IMG/VR virus record: IMGVR_UViG_3300031355_000050
Coordinates: 1 to 22,494 of that record
Strand: one strand, 5' to 3'
Length of the DNA stretch: 22,494 nt
Origin: a virus
The number at the start of each line of letters is the position of its first letter. Positions within the stretch are counted from its first letter, which is position 1. Made by a program: the position numbers and the translations under genes. Below are positions 8,207-16,257 of this stretch, in pieces. A model generated the notes under the pieces. It saw only the letters and a program-made list of their open reading frames with translations. It had not been told where the DNA came from and made no database searches.

Positions 8207-8590
8207 ATGGCACTAATTACAGCAATTGAAATAAGAGAAATAATGGATGATACTACGATTCCAGATGCTTTGATAGCTGCATGTATGGCTGCTGCGGAAG
8301 CTGTTATTGATAAAGTATTTGAAGGGGATGGGGATATTACGGATACTTTAAAGAAAGAGATTTCCAGGTGGTTTACGGCACATATGGTTGCATCAACACC
8401 TAACTACAGAACAACGATTGAAGAAAAGGTTGGAGAAGCTCAAGTAAAATATACAGGGAAATATGCAGATTTCCTTTCTTCTACACCATTTGGACAGATG
8501 GCACTTCAATTAGATGTAACTGGAAAGATGGCGAATTATGCAGGTAAGAGGTCTGCTAATATTTATGCAATAACTAGTTTTGATGATTAA
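8207..8590 (+). CDS. Head-tail connector / adaptor protein (HK97 gp6-like)
   Basis: A 127-residue, mostly helical protein at the position where phages place the adaptor that docks under the portal. It has the pattern of these connectors: an N-terminal helical segment (TAIEIREIMDDTTIPDALIA), a short loop, a helix ending WFTAHMVA, and the C-terminal STPFGQMALQLDVTG that recurs in gp6-like or DUF4054-like adaptors. It is followed within 3 bp by the head-closure gene. The assignment combines motif recall with gene order. Confidence 0.75.
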   Translation: MALITAIEIREIMDDTTIPDALIAACMAAAEAVIDKVFEGDGDITDTLKKEISRWFTAHMVASTPNYRTTIEEKVGEAQVKYTGKYADFLSSTPFGQMALQLDVTGKMANYAGKRSANIYAITSFDD

Positions 8591-8592
8591 TC

Positions 8593-8985
8593 ATGGGAAT
8601 AGCTAATATCATAGAGAGAAACTTAGATCAAACTGCTGTTTACTGGGGAAACCCAGTAAATGATGGTTATGGTGACAAAACTTTTGATTCACCTGTTGAA
8701 ATACAATGCAGATGGGAAGATAGAAATGAGGTGTTTGTCGCTCCAAATGGGGATGAGCTTATTGCAAAGTCTATTGTATATATTTCTCAGGATGTTGACG
8801 AAGAAGGATGTTTGTGGTTAGGTACTTTGGATGCTTTGTACGAAAGTGACAGTGCAGGAGTAACTATTGACCCTAAAGATGTAGAAGGGGCTGCAATTAT
8901 AAAACGATTTGATAAAACACCTGTATTAGGATCAAATAGTAAGTTCTTACGTAAAGTATATTTGTCAAGTAAAAATATGGTATAA
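8593..8985 (+). CDS. Head closure / head-tail joining protein
   Basis: A 130-residue, beta-rich protein (VYWGNPVNDGYGDKTFDSP, then VEIQCRWEDRNEVF) that fits the small stopper/head-closure proteins between connector and neck proteins. Gene order supports this: connector, then this gene, then an HK97-gp10-like gene. The stop and next start share one base (TAATG at 8983-8987). No catalytic motif is expected or seen. It would seal the portal channel after packaging. Confidence 0.65.
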   Translation: MGIANIIERNLDQTAVYWGNPVNDGYGDKTFDSPVEIQCRWEDRNEVFVAPNGDELIAKSIVYISQDVDEEGCLWLGTLDALYESDSAGVTIDPKDVEGAAIIKRFDKTPVLGSNSKFLRKVYLSSKNMV

Positions 8986-9479
8986 TGGCATATGCAGGAT
9001 CAGGGCATATTAAGGGGTTTGATGAAGTATTTAAAAATTTAAATGCTGAGATTAAAAATATAAAAGGTAGGACAATGAAAGGTCTTTTGAAATCCGCCAT
9101 AAAGATCAGGCGTGATATGGATCATACTCCACCTGTTATTCCTGTAGATTACGGGAATTTACGAGCATCTTGGTTTGTGGTATCTGCTAAAAAAGTAGAG
9201 TCGAACCCTCCTTCTTTTAAAGGTGATAATGCAAGTAACATTGAACAACAGTATAGTGCAGCAGTGGGTGAAGCGGTGACAATGACACAATCTAATCCTA
9301 ATGCTTTGTTTTTAGTGATTGGATTTGGGGCAAATTATGCAGCTCCTGTGCATGAAATGATAGACCCTGGCATAAATTGGAAAAGAAAAAACTCTGGGCC
9401 TAAATTCTTTCAAAGGGCAGTATATGCTAATAAGGATACTATTTTGAAAATAATAAAAGAAAACGCACAAATCAAATGA
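8985..9479 (+). CDS. HK97 gp10-like neck / tail completion protein
   Basis: A 164-residue protein with the HK97-gp10 pattern: an N-terminal helix (FDEVFKNLNAEIKNIKGR), a TPPVIPVDYGNLRASW block like the usual TPVDTGNLRAS motif, then NYAAPVHEM and a C-terminal FFQRAVYANKD helix. These proteins join head and tail or finish the tail end. It is coupled to both neighbours (TAATG upstream, ATGA overlap with the terminator gene at 9476). Confidence 0.82.
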   Translation: MAYAGSGHIKGFDEVFKNLNAEIKNIKGRTMKGLLKSAIKIRRDMDHTPPVIPVDYGNLRASWFVVSAKKVESNPPSFKGDNASNIEQQYSAAVGEAVTMTQSNPNALFLVIGFGANYAAPVHEMIDPGINWKRKNSGPKFFQRAVYANKDTILKIIKENAQIK

Positions 9480-9877
9480 ATGCTACCTCAAAAGATATTG
9501 CAGATATGTTGGAAGTTGATAGTAGTTTAGGATTGGTTTTTGCCAGTAATTTGTTTATTGGTAAAGAACCTGCTACTCCTAAAGATACTGTTACCATATT
9601 TGATACGCCAGGATTTCCTCCTCAACTTACTCTTGATGGTAAAGGAGGAAATTATGAATATCCATCTATTCAAATAAGAGTTAGAAATAAACATTATATA
9701 GATGGAATGACATTGACTCAAAAAATTAAAGATTCATTACATGGCCGGGCAAAAGAGACATGGGGTGGATCTTTATATTCGGTTATCTACTGTTCGAGTG
9801 GTCCTGCGTTGCTCGATTGGGATGATGGTGCGAATGCTCGATTTATTGTAAATTTTAATATTCAACGCAGATTTTAA
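9476..9877 (+). CDS. Tail terminator-like protein
   Basis: A 133-residue protein in the tail terminator position directly before the tail tube gene. The layout helix (SKDIADMLEVDSSLG), TVTIFDTPGFPPQL, IQIRVRNKHYIDG and a final strand with NFNIQRRF matches the fold of small phage terminator/minor capsid proteins that cap the tail tube. It ends 17 bp before the tail tube start, and the strong ribosome site of that gene lies in the gap. Confidence 0.68.
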   Translation: MNATSKDIADMLEVDSSLGLVFASNLFIGKEPATPKDTVTIFDTPGFPPQLTLDGKGGNYEYPSIQIRVRNKHYIDGMTLTQKIKDSLHGRAKETWGGSLYSVIYCSSGPALLDWDDGANARFIVNFNIQRRF

Positions 9878-9880
9878 AAA

Positions 9881-9886
9881 AGGAGG
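9881..9886 (+). promoter_or_regulatory. Strong Shine-Dalgarno site that fixes the tail tube start
   Basis: AGGAGG is eight bases before ATG 9895 and four before ATG 9891. ATG 9891 stops after three codons (ATG TAT GGC TAG), so 9895 is the productive start. This places initiation in the frame that is later broken. Confidence 0.8.
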
Positions 9887-9894
9887 AAAAATGT

Positions 9895-10315
9895 ATGGCT
9901 AGTAACGCAAAAGCTGGAGTTGGAACCGAATTTCGCAGATGGTCTGGTAGAAATTGCAGAAATTAATTCCATCACAGGCCCTGGTATGTCCAGGGACACA
10001 ATAGACGTTACCTCCCTTAGTTCTACTGGGGGGTATAGGGAATTTATAACGGGTTTTCGTAATGCTGGCACAGTTGTACTTGCAATGAACTTTACAAGAT
10101 CAACATATGATCTTATGAAAGATGATTTTGAAAGTGATGTGGCAAGAAATTACGAAATATTACTTCCGGATGATGAAGCTACTTCATTAGAATTTGAAGG
10201 TTTGGTAATTGATTTACCATTAACTATTCCTGCTGATGATAAGATCACAGTAAATGTAACTATCCAAATTTCTGGACAAGTTGTGATTAATAGTGGTTCG
10301 GGTTCTGGAACTTAA
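9895..10315 (+). CDS. Major tail tube protein, split by a +1 frame change near its N-terminus
   Basis: The main body (open to TAA 10313-10315) reads EIAEINSITGPGMSRDTIDV, then GGYREFITGFRNAG, NFTRSTYDLMKDDFESD and IPADDKITVNVTIQISG, which is characteristic of HK97/lambda-like tail tube proteins. That frame has no ATG upstream of the body, only a TTG at 9920. The only well-placed start, ATG 9895 behind AGGAGG, opens another frame (MASNAKAGVGTEFRRWSG) that stops at 9964-9966 after 23 residues, and this peptide itself looks like the usual tail tube N-terminus. The two parts join only with a +1 shift between about 9931 and 9950. Explanations are a base-call or assembly error, a real mutation, or +1 recoding, with UUU-C at 9931-9934 as a candidate. 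Joined length is about 139 residues. Confidence 0.8.
9979..9995 (+). other. GC-rich hairpin inside the tail tube gene
   Basis: CCCTGG (9979-9984) and CCAGGG (9990-9995) form a perfect six-pair stem with the five-base loop TATGT. It lies roughly 30 to 45 bases after the region where the frame changes. It encodes GPGMSRD-type residues, so it may be incidental. Confidence 0.4.
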
Positions 10316-10327
10316 TTAAGTATTATT

Positions 10328-10351
10328 TAATTCTAATCAAGAATTATTTTT
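10328..10351 (+). terminator. AT-rich hairpin with T-run after the tail tube gene
   Basis: TAATTCT (10328-10334) pairs perfectly with AGAATTA (10340-10346) around a five-base loop, followed directly by TTTTT (10347-10351). The stem is weak because it is AT-rich. Placed in the only sizeable gap of the tail operon, after a gene needed in many copies, it could act as a partial terminator or as a 3' end that stabilises the mRNA. Confidence 0.45.
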
Positions 10352-10374
10352 AACAAGTTTTTAATCAAAAAATT

Positions 10375-10806
10375 ATGGCACTTTTAAACAGAGAAGATTT
10401 ATTAAAAAAGGATGACCTTAAAGTAGAAAAGGTTGATTTGGGGGAAGATGAGTATATATATGTTCGTTGCATGACTGGACATGAAAGAGATAAATTTGAA
10501 CAATCCCTCATGAAAGAAAAAACGGATAGTAAGGGGAATATAAAAGGATTTGACCGTGCAATGGAAGATTTCAGGGCAAAACTTGCAGTGTTAACTATTT
10601 GTGATGAAAAAGGGGAATTGCTACTTCGACACAATGATTATGTTGCATTAAGTAGAAATATGCGTATTGACAAATTGGAAAAAATAATTGAAGCATCCCA
10701 AAAGTTAAATAAAATTACTGACCAGGATAAGGAGGAGATGGTAAAAAACTCAGATGCCGGCCTGGAAGACAATTCCAGTTCCGGCTTTGTAGAGAACTTG
10801 GAATAG
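10375..10806 (+). CDS. Tail assembly chaperone, short form (gpG-like)
   Basis: A 143-residue protein immediately before the tape measure region, in the lambda gpG position. It begins MALLNREDLLKKDDLKVEKV, contains YIYVRCMTGHERDKFEQSL (residues about 28-46), a helical middle, and ends in an acidic, serine-rich tail (SSSGFVENLE). Short chaperones of this type coat the tape measure protein during tail tube assembly. The gene carries a -1 frameshift signal at 10743-10785, so a minority of ribosomes should make the longer GT product. No Shine-Dalgarno site precedes the ATG, only A/T-rich sequence. Confidence 0.85.
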   Translation: MALLNREDLLKKDDLKVEKVDLGEDEYIYVRCMTGHERDKFEQSLMKEKTDSKGNIKGFDRAMEDFRAKLAVLTICDEKGELLLRHNDYVALSRNMRIDKLEKIIEASQKLNKITDQDKEEMVKNSDAGLEDNSSSGFVENLE

Positions 10807-11183
10807 TACATCCTGATTACCTTTTGGATCATCTTAATGCTTTTCAAATAGCTGAATGGGAAGCATACGATAAGATAGATCCAATTGGTACTTGGAGGGA
10901 TGATTTTAGGTTTGCTAAACTTACTGCATTAATACAAAATATAGTAAATACGTTGTATTGTGAAAAAGGGAAAGAACCTATTTTAGTTTCTATAATAGAT
11001 GAGATGCCAGATTGGTTGGATGAAAAGGAAACATCTATTGACAAAAAACAGTCTGTGGAGGAAATGAAGGGTATTTTATTAAGTATTGCAAATACTCAAA
11101 ATAAAAGGGAGGCAAGAAAAAAGACACAACGTCCCCCACCACGTAAGCTTAAAAAAGTTGATAATTCACCTAAAAACTTGTAA
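10375..11183 (+). CDS. Tail assembly chaperone, frameshifted long form (gpGT-like); T part 10749-11183
   Basis: Slipping one base back at A AAA AAC (10743-10749) joins 125 codons of the short chaperone to a second frame that runs to TAA at 11181-11183, about 269 residues in all. The second frame is open only from 10731 and has no ATG start in a useful place; the TTG at 10824 would cut off the conserved part. Just after the shift it reads RELGIVHPDYLLDHLNAFQ, then IAEWEAYDKIDPIG, a block typical of the T domain of siphovirus GT proteins. The T part ends in a proline- and lysine-rich tail (RPPPRKLKKV). It is expected to bind both the tape measure and the tail tube protein. Frame order and signal agree with the lambda model. 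Confidence 0.85.
10743..10785 (+). promoter_or_regulatory. Programmed -1 ribosomal frameshift signal
   Basis: The heptamer A AAA AAC (10743-10749) is in the correct phase of the short chaperone frame (gtA AAA AAC). After six bases, GCCGG (10756-10760) plus CTGGAA (10762-10767) pair with TTCCAG (10773-10778) and CCGGC (10781-10785). This makes an 11-pair stem with a GACAA loop, one bulged C at 10761 and TT at 10779-10780. The stem is strikingly GC-rich for this sequence. Shifting here joins the short chaperone frame to the T frame. Confidence 0.88.
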
Positions 11184-11185
11184 AA

Positions 11186-14137
11186 ATGCACATAGGAACG
11201 TTAACAGCTTCATTAGGAGTAGATACACACGGTTTAAATAAAGCAGGGGCAGCAATGAATCAATTTAGACAGAAAGCAGAGTTAAATTTGTCTTCTGTTG
11301 CTAAAACATTGGATAAAACAGGACGTAATATTTACTATTTTGGAACGGCTGCCGGAAGGTTTTTGACATTGCCTTTAGTATTGGCTGGTGGGGCTGCTAT
11401 TAAAATGGGAAAGGATTTTGAAAGTTCAATGCAAAAGATTGTGGGTTTGGTTGGTGTTTCTCAAACGCAAGTAGATGCTTGGAGTAAATCATTATTGGCG
11501 TTTGGCCCTGAAGTAGGAAAAGGCCCAAAGGAATTGGCAGATGCTTTGTATTTTGTTACATCGTCTGGTTTTAAAGGTGCGGAAGCGTTAAATATAGTAG
11601 AACAATCTGCAAAAGCAGCAGCATCAGGATTAGGTGATACAAAAGATATAGCTGATTTAGCCACTTCTGCAATGAATGCATATAAAAATTCAGGTTTAAC
11701 AGCAAGTAGGGTTATGGATGTACTAACAGCGGCTGTACGTGAAGGTAAGGGGGAAGCATCTGATTTTGCGAAGCAAATGGGGGATGTTATTCCAATAGCT
11801 TCCAAAATGGGGGTGAGTTTTGATCAGGTTGCAGCTGCAATGGCTTCTGTGACGTTAACAGGGATGAATGTTGCCGAAGCAGCGACTGGAATTAAAAGAA
11901 TATTGGTTACTCTGTTGAATACCACTCCTAAAGTAGAAAAAGCATTACATTCAATGGGTACTTCTGGGGCTGAAATGCGGGATATATTTGCGGGACAAGG
12001 GATGTTAGCCGGGTTACAAAAAGTAAATATACTTGTAAATAAGTTTGGTGAAGATATGATTGGTAAAGTATTTCCGAATGTACGCGCCCTTATTCCAGTA
12101 CTATCCTTAACAGGAGACAGATTAAATGAAAATGTAAAACTGTTTGATGTTGTTAATAAATCTGTTGGAAGTAGTGCTAAGGCTTTTGAAGCAGTGACTA
12201 AAACTATTGATTTTAAATATAACAAAGCAGTAGCAACAGCACAAAAAATGATGATTGAGTTTAGTGCTGCTTTAAAAGGCCCTATAATTGGTTTTATGGA
12301 AGGGTTTACACAAAAAGTACAAGCATTGACTAAATGGTTTACTAATTTAACAAAAGCACAACAGGAAACAGTATTAAAATTTGGTGTATTTTTAGCTGCG
12401 ATAGGGCCTTTGGCCGTAGGAATTGGTTTACTTTCCAGAGCTTTAGCTGGTTTAACATTGGCTTTAAATTTTATGAAAATGTCTTTTGTGGCTTTAATTT
12501 CTCCAATGGGGCTTGTGCTTACCGCTGCATCTTTATTAGTAATAGGTTTATTTAAATTAAGTGGAACATTTTCTGATTTATCTGGGGAATATATAACGCA
12601 CGCTGAGTCTTTAAGAAGAATGGAAAGTGCTCATTCCGCATTTTTAGGAAATTTAAATAATGAAGAGGGTTCGTTATATTCTTTATTCGGGGCATTAAAA
12701 AGAACGAATGAAAATACAGAAGTACGCAAAAATTTGATTGATACTATTAATACAAAATATGGAGAATATTTACCTAATCTATTAACTGAAAAAACAACAT
12801 TAGCAGAAATAGAGAAAATTGAAAAAGACACAGTAAAAGCAATGTCGTCTAAGTTAGCTTTGCAAACACAAACGGAAAGGATTAATGCTATTTTACAACA
12901 ACAAATGGAAGATGAACAATCTATGTTGTCTGCTTTATCTAAAATAGAAACAGGTGTACAAGCCCCATTAACATCATGGATTGTTGCATTAAATGATTAT
13001 GAAAAACATTGGAAAGAAGTAATAACAACATCTAATGATGGTTTTAAAGATGCTGTAAATGGGTTTAAGCATGTTAAACAAGAAACAGTTTCTGCTTCTG
13101 ATGAACTTATGGCATTAGCAAAAGTTACAGGATTGCCCTGGCAAAAAATAGCTGATAGTTTTGATGAATTAATTGAAAAAAGGAATATGGACGGTAAGGC
13201 TATTGAAGGTATTTTGGCTTTATATGAGAAGTATATTACAAAAGTAAAAGAAGTGAACACCACTGCCAGTGAAATAACTGTAAAGTCTAACCCATATAAA
13301 AAGATGTATGATGATGCACGAGAAGCATTAGATATGTACAGTAAAGAAATGGAAAAATTAACGGCTCCTGTTGTACAAGCTCCCGAATTTGCTGAACCAA
13401 TAGATTATCGAAAACATTTTATGCGTATAGCAGATGTTGGTGGCCCATTGGAAAATTTAAATAACCAATTAGCTCGAATTGCTTTGCATAACGCTTTGGT
13501 TACCGATTCATTTAATGCTTCGGAAATGTCAATGAAAACATTAGATGAACAGATACAGTACACTTCTCAGATGTATGATCTATTGTTTTCAATATATCCA
13601 AAAGGGAATGCTTTAGTAGATATCTATATAGAAAAACTAAAAGAACTGAAAACACAACAAGAATCAGTAAATAGGACTACTGAAATAGGGAATACCGTAG
13701 CTAGAGAGTTTGCACAAGCATTAGATGGGAATATTGAAAGTTTACAAGATTTAGGAAATGCTTTACGTCGAGCAACTATTAATGCTATTTCTGCTTATAT
13801 TGCAGATGCAGTTGTTTACAATGCAAAACAGGCAGTTAAAACCTCTAAAAATCCATATATTGCAATTATAAAAGCAGCAGCGATTGCAGCTGCTACCAGA
13901 GCGACAATGGAATCAATTGTACCTAAATTTGCAGAAGGTGGGAAAGTACCAGCGGGATACCCTAATGATACATATCCGGCACTTCTTACATCAGGGGAAA
14001 TCGTAACACCTCCGGGTAAGTTAGAAAATTTGCAGAAACAAGGGGGCATGAAAGATGGTGAAGTTGTATTTAGAATAGAAGGGTATGATTTAGTGGGGAT
14101 TCTTAAAAAATATTCTAACAAATTAAATACTGTATAA
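11186..14137 (+). CDS. Tail tape measure protein
   Basis: The longest gene of the window, 983 residues, directly after the chaperones. The N-terminal third matches the phage minor tail/tape measure domain (MGKDFESSMQKIVGLVGVSQ, ALYFVTSSGF, VTLTGMNVAEAATGIKRIL). A hydrophobic stretch at about 395-460 (FGVFLAAIGPLAVGIGLLSR, then LISPMGLVLTAASLLVIGLF) would allow insertion into the host membrane during DNA injection. The middle is helical and coiled-coil-like. The C-terminus has KFAEGGKVPAGYPNDTYPAL plus LTSGEIVTPPG, a common tape measure ending. Length scales with tail length; from the usual 0.15 nm per residue rule this suggests a tail near 150 nm (estimate from a general rule). Confidence 0.93.
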   Translation: MHIGTLTASLGVDTHGLNKAGAAMNQFRQKAELNLSSVAKTLDKTGRNIYYFGTAAGRFLTLPLVLAGGAAIKMGKDFESSMQKIVGLVGVSQTQVDAWSKSLLAFGPEVGKGPKELADALYFVTSSGFKGAEALNIVEQSAKAAASGLGDTKDIADLATSAMNAYKNSGLTASRVMDVLTAAVREGKGEASDFAKQMGDVIPIASKMGVSFDQVAAAMASVTLTGMNVAEAATGIKRILVTLLNTTPKVEKALHSMGTSGAEMRDIFAGQGMLAGLQKVNILVNKFGEDMIGKVFPNVRALIPVLSLTGDRLNENVKLFDVVNKSVGSSAKAFEAVTKTIDFKYNKAVATAQKMMIEFSAALKGPIIGFMEGFTQKVQALTKWFTNLTKAQQETVLKFGVFLAAIGPLAVGIGLLSRALAGLTLALNFMKMSFVALISPMGLVLTAASLLVIGLFKLSGTFSDLSGEYITHAESLRRMESAHSAFLGNLNNEEGSLYSLFGALKRTNENTEVRKNLIDTINTKYGEYLPNLLTEKTTLAEIEKIEKDTVKAMSSKLALQTQTERINAILQQQMEDEQSMLSALSKIETGVQAPLTSWIVALNDYEKHWKEVITTSNDGFKDAVNGFKHVKQETVSASDELMALAKVTGLPWQKIADSFDELIEKRNMDGKAIEGILALYEKYITKVKEVNTTASEITVKSNPYKKMYDDAREALDMYSKEMEKLTAPVVQAPEFAEPIDYRKHFMRIADVGGPLENLNNQLARIALHNALVTDSFNASEMSMKTLDEQIQYTSQMYDLLFSIYPKGNALVDIYIEKLKELKTQQESVNRTTEIGNTVAREFAQALDGNIESLQDLGNALRRATINAISAYIADAVVYNAKQAVKTSKNPYIAIIKAAAIAAATRATMESIVPKFAEGGKVPAGYPNDTYPALLTSGEIVTPPGKLENLQKQGGMKDGEVVFRIEGYDLVGILKKYSNKLNTV

Positions 14138-16246
14138 ATGGCGTATGAATTAAAATATCAGTCAACCGTATACCCACTTTCGGAAGTAGATCCTGTTTAT
14201 ATTAGTATATACGAGGATGATTATTCTGGAAGTGTTACGGCTTTGACTATTGCTAGAGATGGTACTAAAGTAACAATGGATACAACAGATTATTTTGATT
14301 CGATCGTTTCCGTTAATGCTGAAATACAGATTATAAACGATAGGGATGATTTTTTCGAGTTGGAAGATTTGTTTACGGTAAATGATTTTCAATTCTATGT
14401 TAAAATACATGATGCTTCTATCACTTATTTTGAAGGGTTTATTCCTTGTGCTATTGTAGAACAATCCTTTTTGTCCAAAGGAATTGTTATTGTCAATGCA
14501 ACAAATAATTTAAAGAGATTATCTTCGTTCCAACCGACAATGTTTACTACTCGGACAACATACACCTTGATTAGTATTATAAAACATTGTTTGTCTTTTA
14601 CGGGTTTGACTTTGCCAATATATGTAAGTTGTTCTTTGCATGAATGGGGGGATTCATCTGGTTTTGATTATGCAACTGCAACATCTTCTTTATTTGAAAA
14701 ATATGTTCATTCTGATTTATTTTTAGAAAATGATAATGAATACCAAGACTGTTTAACTATTTTACAGGCAGCAATAGAATCTTTTGATTGTAAAATTTAC
14801 TATTGGAACCATAAATGGTATATTGAACGTGTAAAAGATTTAGGATGGGCTACAAAGCATTATGTAGTTTATGAAATAAACGATACGAAGTCCACGGATG
14901 ATGAAACAAATACTATTTATGAAACAGGTAATGATAATGCAAAATTAAGATATACGGAACGTTCACAAAGATTAACATATAAACCTGGGCTTAAGGAAGT
15001 TCGTATAAGTTTAAATGAAAAACTTAAAATCAATTTACTAAATTATTATTATGATAATTTAATTGAAACTGCAAGTGGAAGTGACCCGGATGTGGAAGAT
15101 ATTGTACCTGACTATTTGACTTGGCAAATTGATGCTAATACAGATTGGGTATATAGAACCAATTATTACTATATGGCCAATTGTGCGGATTTACAGAATA
15201 CATTGATTAATTATACATCACAAAACACTATTTATGAGTTTTTATTTGGAACAGCATTTACATACAGCCATATGTATGAGGCTTACACTGAATCTTTATC
15301 AGGATTGTATACTGCTTTTAAGATAACTCTAAATCAATCTAATGATACGACTTTAACCTTAAAATTTAGATTTAGGATTCCTCAAAATTTTATAGATAAT
15401 CTTTCTTCTTTTTTGACTGATTGTAGGGCACATCCAAATGATCATGTATTCTATGTAAGATTCTTTTTACGTGAAGACTTCTTTGGGGCAGGTCAATATG
15501 TAGTGTATAATTCGGATGACGGAAAGTATGAAATGGTTACACGATCTGATATTATTTTAAATGATGCAAGTAAAATAGATCCAGCGATTATTGTTAAACC
15601 TATTGCATATGCAAATTTTACAGAACCAGAAACATTTTCTACTGAATTTTCTATTTCTATTGCTGTTGATGATTTTAAGGAAGATTTACAGAGTACAGCG
15701 CCTTCTTTTGTGTTTGGCCTATGTCAATTAGGTTATTATAATCCTTTTGCTTCTGTACCTTATAATTTTTATGTTGTAGATCCGCCATGTCATTATGCTT
15801 TGAAAAATTCTGTATTTGGGGATATTGTTATAAGTGTAAATGGGGATGTTAATGATAATGAACATAAGGGTTCTGTTTCAGATAATTTCGTAGACACAAT
15901 GCAAAAGGAAATAACATTGTATGATGGAGCTTCTTTAAACATGCTTAATTCTATTCTTAATTCTGAAGACACACTAGATTTAACAGAACAATGGGAAGAC
16001 GGATTCAGTCAAGGCCCTTTGCCTTTAGTTCAGAAATTGATTGAAGATCGATATCAAATTTTTAATAAAGTTAGACGAGAAATAACTAGTGACGTCTTTT
16101 ATAGAATATTGAAGCCTTTTAGTTTAGTAGATGCTCAATATTTTGGAAATAATTTTTATGTAAATGGGTATCGTTACAGTATAGAATCTAAAACGATGAA
16201 TGATTTGAGCTTAAAGGAATTTGTAGATGATGATGACATTTCTTAA
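14138..16246 (+). CDS. Distal tail / baseplate hub-like protein
   Basis: A 702-residue protein that starts immediately after the tape measure stop (TAA then ATG), the position of distal tail and hub proteins in siphoviruses. The N-terminus is beta-rich (YPLSEVDPVYISIYEDDYSG) and contains FYVKIHDASITYFEGFIPCA, a segment reminiscent of the edge of the distal tail barrel. A middle domain includes CLTILQAAIESFDCKIYYWN and KWYIERVKDLGW, similar to hub or tail-lysozyme-fold domains. No hydrolase motif is evident. The call rests mainly on position, size and composition. Confidence 0.65.
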   Translation: MAYELKYQSTVYPLSEVDPVYISIYEDDYSGSVTALTIARDGTKVTMDTTDYFDSIVSVNAEIQIINDRDDFFELEDLFTVNDFQFYVKIHDASITYFEGFIPCAIVEQSFLSKGIVIVNATNNLKRLSSFQPTMFTTRTTYTLISIIKHCLSFTGLTLPIYVSCSLHEWGDSSGFDYATATSSLFEKYVHSDLFLENDNEYQDCLTILQAAIESFDCKIYYWNHKWYIERVKDLGWATKHYVVYEINDTKSTDDETNTIYETGNDNAKLRYTERSQRLTYKPGLKEVRISLNEKLKINLLNYYYDNLIETASGSDPDVEDIVPDYLTWQIDANTDWVYRTNYYYMANCADLQNTLINYTSQNTIYEFLFGTAFTYSHMYEAYTESLSGLYTAFKITLNQSNDTTLTLKFRFRIPQNFIDNLSSFLTDCRAHPNDHVFYVRFFLREDFFGAGQYVVYNSDDGKYEMVTRSDIILNDASKIDPAIIVKPIAYANFTEPETFSTEFSISIAVDDFKEDLQSTAPSFVFGLCQLGYYNPFASVPYNFYVVDPPCHYALKNSVFGDIVISVNGDVNDNEHKGSVSDNFVDTMQKEITLYDGASLNMLNSILNSEDTLDLTEQWEDGFSQGPLPLVQKLIEDRYQIFNKVRREITSDVFYRILKPFSLVDAQYFGNNFYVNGYRYSIESKTMNDLSLKEFVDDDDIS

Positions 16247-16257
16247 ATAAATTACTT

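Noticed and set aside
10824-11183. Second chaperone frame read as an independent gene from TTG 10824
   Set aside because: This start falls within the conserved HPDYLLDHLNA block and has no ribosome site, while an excellent -1 signal lies upstream.
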